Shown piece after piece: positions 60,400 through 64,000 of a stretch of 64,000 nt of DNA. The position numbers were made by a program, and so were the translations under genes. Positions within the stretch are counted from its first letter, which is position 1, and each line of letters begins with the position of its first letter. The notes beneath the pieces are model-generated. The model did not search any database and was not told the DNA's origin. It was given only the letters and a program-made list of their open reading frames with translations. Location: contig NZ_CP013232.1 in the NCBI RefSeq assembly GCF_001584145.1, positions 4,340,001 to 4,404,000 on the forward strand, read 5' to 3'. This DNA is from Collimonas fungivorans (GTDB lineage Bacteria; Pseudomonadota; Gammaproteobacteria; Burkholderiales; Burkholderiaceae_D).

Positions 60400-62736
60400 T
60401 TATATCTTGCCCGCCAGGCTGATGCCTATCGTACGTGGCGCAATCCGGTAGCCTTCCGACACCGACTGCACGTTCGGACGCTGGATCACCTTGTCGCTAT
60501 TGGTTAAATTCTTGACAAACAAGGTCAGTTCCCAGCGATCGACAGTGGCGCCGACGCTGGCGTCGACGGTGCTGTAGGCCGGGCGCTGGTAATCCGGATC
60601 GGTAGCCACCAGGGTGCCGTGGCTGCTGCCGGTCCAGTGCGCGGCGGCACGGGCGAAACCGTAATAGTCGCCGGGCAGGTTGAAAGAGTACTGGCCGGTC
60701 AGGCTGACGTTGTATTTGGGCACGCCCTGGATCGGATCGCCGGCGTGGGCTTTCAGCGACGGCACATCAGACGACAGGGTGGCCTTGGTGTAGCCGCCGG
60801 ACAGGCCGAGCAGGATGTTGGAAGTCGGCTTGCCCTTGATCTCGAACTCGGCGCCATAGCTCTTGGCCTTGCCGACGTTGGTTTCGTAGTCGAAGCCGCA
60901 GCCGGGCAGCGTGATGTCCTGCTGCAGGCCGTCCCACTGGATATAAAAGACCGATGCGTTGACTGACAGGCGGTTGCCCAGCAGGCGCGACTTGTTGCCC
61001 AGTTCATAGCTCCACAGCTTGTCGGACTTGAACGAAGTCGGCGCTTCGGTAATGCCGAGATTGGCGAAGTCGGACGCGCACAGCGACGCCGGAATCGGAC
61101 GGGTATTGCCGCCCAGCCGGAATCCTTCGGTGGCCGAGGTATACACGGTGTTGTTGGGATCGACTTCCCAAATCAGCGAAAACTTCGGCGTCAGCTTGGA
61201 GGAACTGCTGCTGACCGATGAACTGGTGGGGCCGCCGTTCCAGTAATCGTCGCCGTTGCGGCTCAGGCTGTCGGTGGCCTGCAGGTAGCGCAGGCCGACA
61301 GTGCCGTGCAGGGTCGGCACGAAATAATAATTCAGCTCGCCGAACACAGCTTTCTGCTCGGTGCGGTAGTGGCGCTCGCTGAAGTAGGAATTGTCGTTCG
61401 GGAAGGCGATGCCGAGTTGGCCCGGATCGGCCGGATTGGCGCCGAACGCGGCGTAAGTGGCATTGAGGCCGAAGATCGGCTCGTTGTCGGTCACATTGGT
61501 ATGCAGGTTGGCGTAATAGACGCCGCCCAGCCAGGTGAAAGGCGAGGCTTTCTGGTCGTACGGCTTGGAAGTGACGCGGAATTCCTGCGAGAACTGCCGT
61601 ATCTGGTTCTGCAGGTACACCGCGGACGGCAAGGCGCCGATTGCAGCGGCGAGGCCAGGCGGCGTATCCGGCACCGCCGAACCGAGGTTGTTGACGGTGG
61701 TGCCGTCCTGGGTGCGGTTGAAGGTGCGCTGGTAAAAACTGGAAACCGAGATCAGGTCGGCCTGGCCGAGGTCGTAATTGACGGTCAGGCTGGGCACCAG
61801 CAGGCGGTCGTTGCCCGGTTCGCGCACCAGCTTGCTGGTCTGGTTCTTGGGCAGGTCCAGGTAGGAGGCATCGATATCCTTGGAATTGACTTCCTGGTAG
61901 AACACCGAGGGCGTGATGCTCAGGTTGCGGGTCGGCTGCCATTTCATGGCCAGCTTCACCACGCTGGAATCCTGGGAATTGATGCCGGAAGCAATCACGT
62001 TGCCGGTGGTTGGCGATACCTGGTCGATATACCCGCTCTCATGGCCGGTCTGGATGCCGATGCGCAGCGCCAGTTCGCCCGGGATCAGAGGCTGGTTGAC
62101 GACGCCGTTGACGGTGTAGTTGGTGCCGCCGCCCTTGGTGCCCGAGACTTCGGAATAGAAACTGGCTTCGCGTTCCTTCAGGCTGGGCTGGTTGCTGATG
62201 AACTTGATGGTGCCGCCCATCGAACTGGCGCCGTACAGTGTGCCCTGCGGGCCGCGCAGCACTTCGATGCGGTCGATGTCGAAGAATTTCGGTTCGGAAC
62301 TGCCCATGCTGTACAGGTTGCGCGTGGTCATCGAGACGTCGTCCAGGTAGACGCCGACGGTGGCCGAACCGGCGGCCGAACTGATGCCGCGGATTTCAAT
62401 GTTGCTGAGGCCGGCGCCGGAGCCGCTGGCGCCGGAGAACGAGATGTTCGGCATGGCCCGCGTCACGTCTGCAAAATTGTTGATGTGCGCTGCCTGCAAT
62501 TCCTCGCCGCTGATCACCGAAATGCTCAGCGGCACCTTGCTCGCATCTTCCTTGCGCTTTTGCGCCGTGACGAGCACAGCTTCAATCTGGTCGCTTTGCT
62601 TCGCCGATTTTTTCGCCTCGGGTGCGGCGGCGGTATCGGCCGGAAGCTGTTGTGCTGAAGACGTAGCCAACAGTAATGTGGAAGTTGCTGCGGCCACAGC
62701 AATCGCACAGGTCAGATTCGAGGAACCAGGTCTCAT
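60400..62736 (-). CDS. TonB-dependent outer membrane receptor
   Basis: A 778-residue outer membrane receptor. Signal peptide about 1-28, then a short linker and plug domain (about 48-165) with VLVTAQKRKEDASKVPLSIS, IEVLRGPQGTLYGASSMGG; then a 22-strand barrel. It belongs to the large sphingomonad/beta-proteobacterial class that takes up iron chelates, vitamins or catabolic substrates. VLVTAQKRK may be the TonB box. The C-terminus is TIGISLAGKI and lacks the usual terminal aromatic. No regulator or inner transporter is adjacent, so the ligand is unknown. Confidence 0.9.
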   Translation of the reverse strand: MRPGSSNLTCAIAVAAATSTLLLATSSAQQLPADTAAAPEAKKSAKQSDQIEAVLVTAQKRKEDASKVPLSISVISGEELQAAHINNFADVTRAMPNISFSGASGSGAGLSNIEIRGISSAAGSATVGVYLDDVSMTTRNLYSMGSSEPKFFDIDRIEVLRGPQGTLYGASSMGGTIKFISNQPSLKEREASFYSEVSGTKGGGTNYTVNGVVNQPLIPGELALRIGIQTGHESGYIDQVSPTTGNVIASGINSQDSSVVKLAMKWQPTRNLSITPSVFYQEVNSKDIDASYLDLPKNQTSKLVREPGNDRLLVPSLTVNYDLGQADLISVSSFYQRTFNRTQDGTTVNNLGSAVPDTPPGLAAAIGALPSAVYLQNQIRQFSQEFRVTSKPYDQKASPFTWLGGVYYANLHTNVTDNEPIFGLNATYAAFGANPADPGQLGIAFPNDNSYFSERHYRTEQKAVFGELNYYFVPTLHGTVGLRYLQATDSLSRNGDDYWNGGPTSSSVSSSSSKLTPKFSLIWEVDPNNTVYTSATEGFRLGGNTRPIPASLCASDFANLGITEAPTSFKSDKLWSYELGNKSRLLGNRLSVNASVFYIQWDGLQQDITLPGCGFDYETNVGKAKSYGAEFEIKGKPTSNILLGLSGGYTKATLSSDVPSLKAHAGDPIQGVPKYNVSLTGQYSFNLPGDYYGFARAAAHWTGSSHGTLVATDPDYQRPAYSTVDASVGATVDRWELTLFVKNLTNSDKVIQRPNVQSVSEGYRIAPRTIGISLAGKI

Positions 62737-63029
62737 TGTTTTATAACCCTATGGTAGGCAGCAGTGAAAAATGCTTATCAGCAATATTTATGCCACGTGC
62801 GGCTCTCCTGCAAAAGGGGCATTGCTGCCGGCGGCACTTCTGGGCACCAAGCTCAGGGACTGTTTTTTTGTCACGTTCTGGTGCGGCTTGCACCAAAGCA
62901 AATACGAAGCTGTACTTCGGCGTACTTCAGCGCACTTCCGCGATAGGCAATGGCGGCCCGGCAAATTGGGCTACAATTTCCGGCTGGACCAATACCGCAA
63001 TCCAATACGCAACAACAGGAGCATTGACC
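62737..63029. other. intergenic region with 10-base tandem repeats
   Basis: No gene is supported. TGTACTTCGG, CGTACTTCAG and CGCACTTCCG (62911-62940) are three near-copies in tandem at one helical-turn spacing, possibly an operator. Promoters for both flanking genes are expected; TACAAT at 62971-62976 could be a -10 for ydfG, without a clear -35. Confidence 0.4.
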
Positions 63030-63776
63030 ATGATTGTCTTGATTACCGGTGCAACCGCCGGCTTCGGCGCCGAAATGGCTCGTAAATTCACCAAGAACGG
63101 CCATCAGGTCATCGCTACCGGCCGCCGCAAGGACCGGCTGGACCAGCTGGCCGCCGAACTGGGCGCGGCAGTGCTGCCTATCGTCATGGACGTCACCGAC
63201 AAGGCTTCGATCAGCAGCGCGCTGGCGGCGCTGCCGGCGGCATGGCAGGACATCGACGTGCTGGTCAATAACGCCGGCCTGGCGCTGGGCGTGGAATCGG
63301 CGCAGCAAGCCTCGCTGGAAGAATGGGAAACCATGATCGAGACCAATTGCAAGGGCCTGGTGACCATGACCCGCCTGGTGTTGCCTGGCATGGTGGCGCG
63401 CGGACGCGGCACGGTGATCAACCTCGGCTCCATCGCCGGCGAATACCCTTACCCGGGCGGCAATGTGTACGGCGCCACCAAGGCTTTCGTCAAGCAGTTC
63501 ACGCTCAACCTGCGCGCCGACCTGGTGGGTACCGGCGTGCGCGCTACCGATATCGCGCCCGGCTTGTGCGGCGGCACCGAATTCTCCAATGTGCGCTACC
63601 GCGGCAACGACGAAGCCGCCGCCAAGGTCTATGAAGGCACGCAGCCGCTGACGCCGGGCGATATCGCTGACACTGCCTACTGGGTGGCTACCCTGCCGGC
63701 CCACATCAATATCAACCGCATTGAAATGATGCCTACCTGCCAGGGTTTTGCCGGCATGAGCATCAAGCGCAACTGA
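63030..63776 (+). CDS. ydfG: NADP-dependent 3-hydroxy acid dehydrogenase (YdfG-type SDR)
   Basis: A 248-residue classical short-chain dehydrogenase of the YdfG branch, which oxidises L-allo-threonine, serine or 3-hydroxy acids and reduces malonic semialdehyde. The cofactor motif is TGATAGFG (6-13), NNAG at 80-83, catalytic Ser134, Tyr147 and Lys151 in YGATK. Length equals the family's. AACAGGAG lies about nine bases before ATG 63030; the longer frame back to 62676 overlaps the receptor promoter and is not family-like. Confidence 0.92.
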   Translation: MIVLITGATAGFGAEMARKFTKNGHQVIATGRRKDRLDQLAAELGAAVLPIVMDVTDKASISSALAALPAAWQDIDVLVNNAGLALGVESAQQASLEEWETMIETNCKGLVTMTRLVLPGMVARGRGTVINLGSIAGEYPYPGGNVYGATKAFVKQFTLNLRADLVGTGVRATDIAPGLCGGTEFSNVRYRGNDEAAAKVYEGTQPLTPGDIADTAYWVATLPAHININRIEMMPTCQGFAGMSIKRN

Positions 63777-63784
63777 GCCCGAGC

Positions 63785-63851
63785 GTAGGGTGGGCACCCC
63801 GTGCCACACGGATATGCCGCGACAACGCCTGGGCACAAGCGCCCACCCTAC
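63785..63851. repeat. dispersed GTAGGGTGGGCA-type repeat
   Basis: It begins GTAGGGTGGGCACCCCGTGC and ends GCGCCCACCCTAC, with terminal inverted similarity, between ydfG and ybgC. It belongs to the family at 28107, 30338, 38409 and 40125. Confidence 0.8.
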
Positions 63852-63881
63852 CCTCCCATACAAGCAAAGCATTCCATACCA

Positions 63882-64000
63882 ATGAACAAGATGACTTCCG
63901 TCCCGCATGCAGACTTCAGCTGGCGTATCCGGGTCTACTATGAAGACACCGATACCGGCGGCGTGGTGTTCTACGCCAACTACCTGAAATTTTTCGAGCG
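63882..64000 (+). CDS. ybgC: tol-pal associated acyl-CoA thioesterase YbgC (5' part)
   Basis: Only the first 39 codons lie in the window and the gene runs off the right edge. The translation [20 protein letters not shown] followed by LKFFER is the hotdog-fold YbgC signature, with the catalytic Asp in YEDTD. The family hydrolyses acyl-CoA or acyl-ACP at the inner membrane and usually heads a tolQ-tolR-tolA-tolB-pal cluster, which would be expected to the right. ATG 63891 is an alternative start. Confidence 0.88.
   Translation, partial: MNKMTSVPHADFSWRIRVYYEDTDTGGVVFYANYLKFFE

Overview
The window reads as chromosomal DNA of a high-GC betaproteobacterium, most likely Burkholderiales/Oxalobacteraceae and Collimonas-like. 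This is a judgement from gene content and order: an AcnD/PrpF-type methylcitrate operon, class I fumarase, the glyA-nrdR-pilin-ribD-ribE order and a YfhM-PbpC pair. No database search was possible. Most of the window is ordinary core metabolism in closely spaced genes. It is interrupted by an IS110 insertion, REP-like palindromes, a second dispersed repeat family, two toxin-antitoxin pairs and one small AT-rich island.

Layout. 1-2.8 kb: a cysteine hydrolase, an IS110 element sitting inside a REP-like palindrome, and a signal peptidase I. 2.8-8.3 kb: a LysR regulator divergent from a catabolic-looking operon (CitMHS transporter, split AtuA-like pair, M20 peptidase). 8.4-10.7 kb: a DMT transporter, an anchored hypothetical protein and YccF. 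10.7-18.8 kb: pbpC and a giant alpha-2-macroglobulin gene. 19-23.9 kb: a RelE/XRE toxin-antitoxin pair, a two-component system divergent from a MipA-type outer membrane protein, and an acyl-reductase-like SDR. 24-32.3 kb: the propionate (2-methylcitrate) locus prpB-prpC-acnD-prpF with divergent sigma-54 activator prpR, a clear -24/-12 promoter and several repeats inside the operon.

32.2-36.2 kb: an AT-rich island bounded by an imperfect direct repeat of about 185 bp (prpR tail, terminator and tRNA-Ser 3' end). It carries a stand-alone ubiquitin-like gene, a tRNA-Asn 3' remnant with its terminator, a hypothetical protein, a frameshifted PAAR gene, a Tae4-like type VI amidase effector with an overlapping membrane protein (possible immunity protein), and a gene truncated at the right junction.

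36.2-50.9 kb: tRNA-Ser, acs, a DMT transporter, YqhA, class I fumarase, murI, tRNA-His, higBA, two LysE-type exporters flanking a frameshifted cfa, an aldo/keto reductase, a PEP-mutase-like lyase, an alpha/beta hydrolase and an M14 peptidase. 51-64 kb: a 31-residue membrane peptide, a GMC oxidoreductase, a small gene behind a near-perfect LexA box, a YYAPPP-repeat secreted protein, Pr6Pr, ribE, ribD, pilW, fimT, nrdR, glyA, a TonB-dependent receptor, ydfG and the start of ybgC.

The two strongest leads are (1) the ubiquitin-like gene in the T6SS-effector island, and (2) the IS110 element, whose upstream non-coding region folds as a bridge RNA with guide-like segments matching both its own ends and the palindrome it interrupted.
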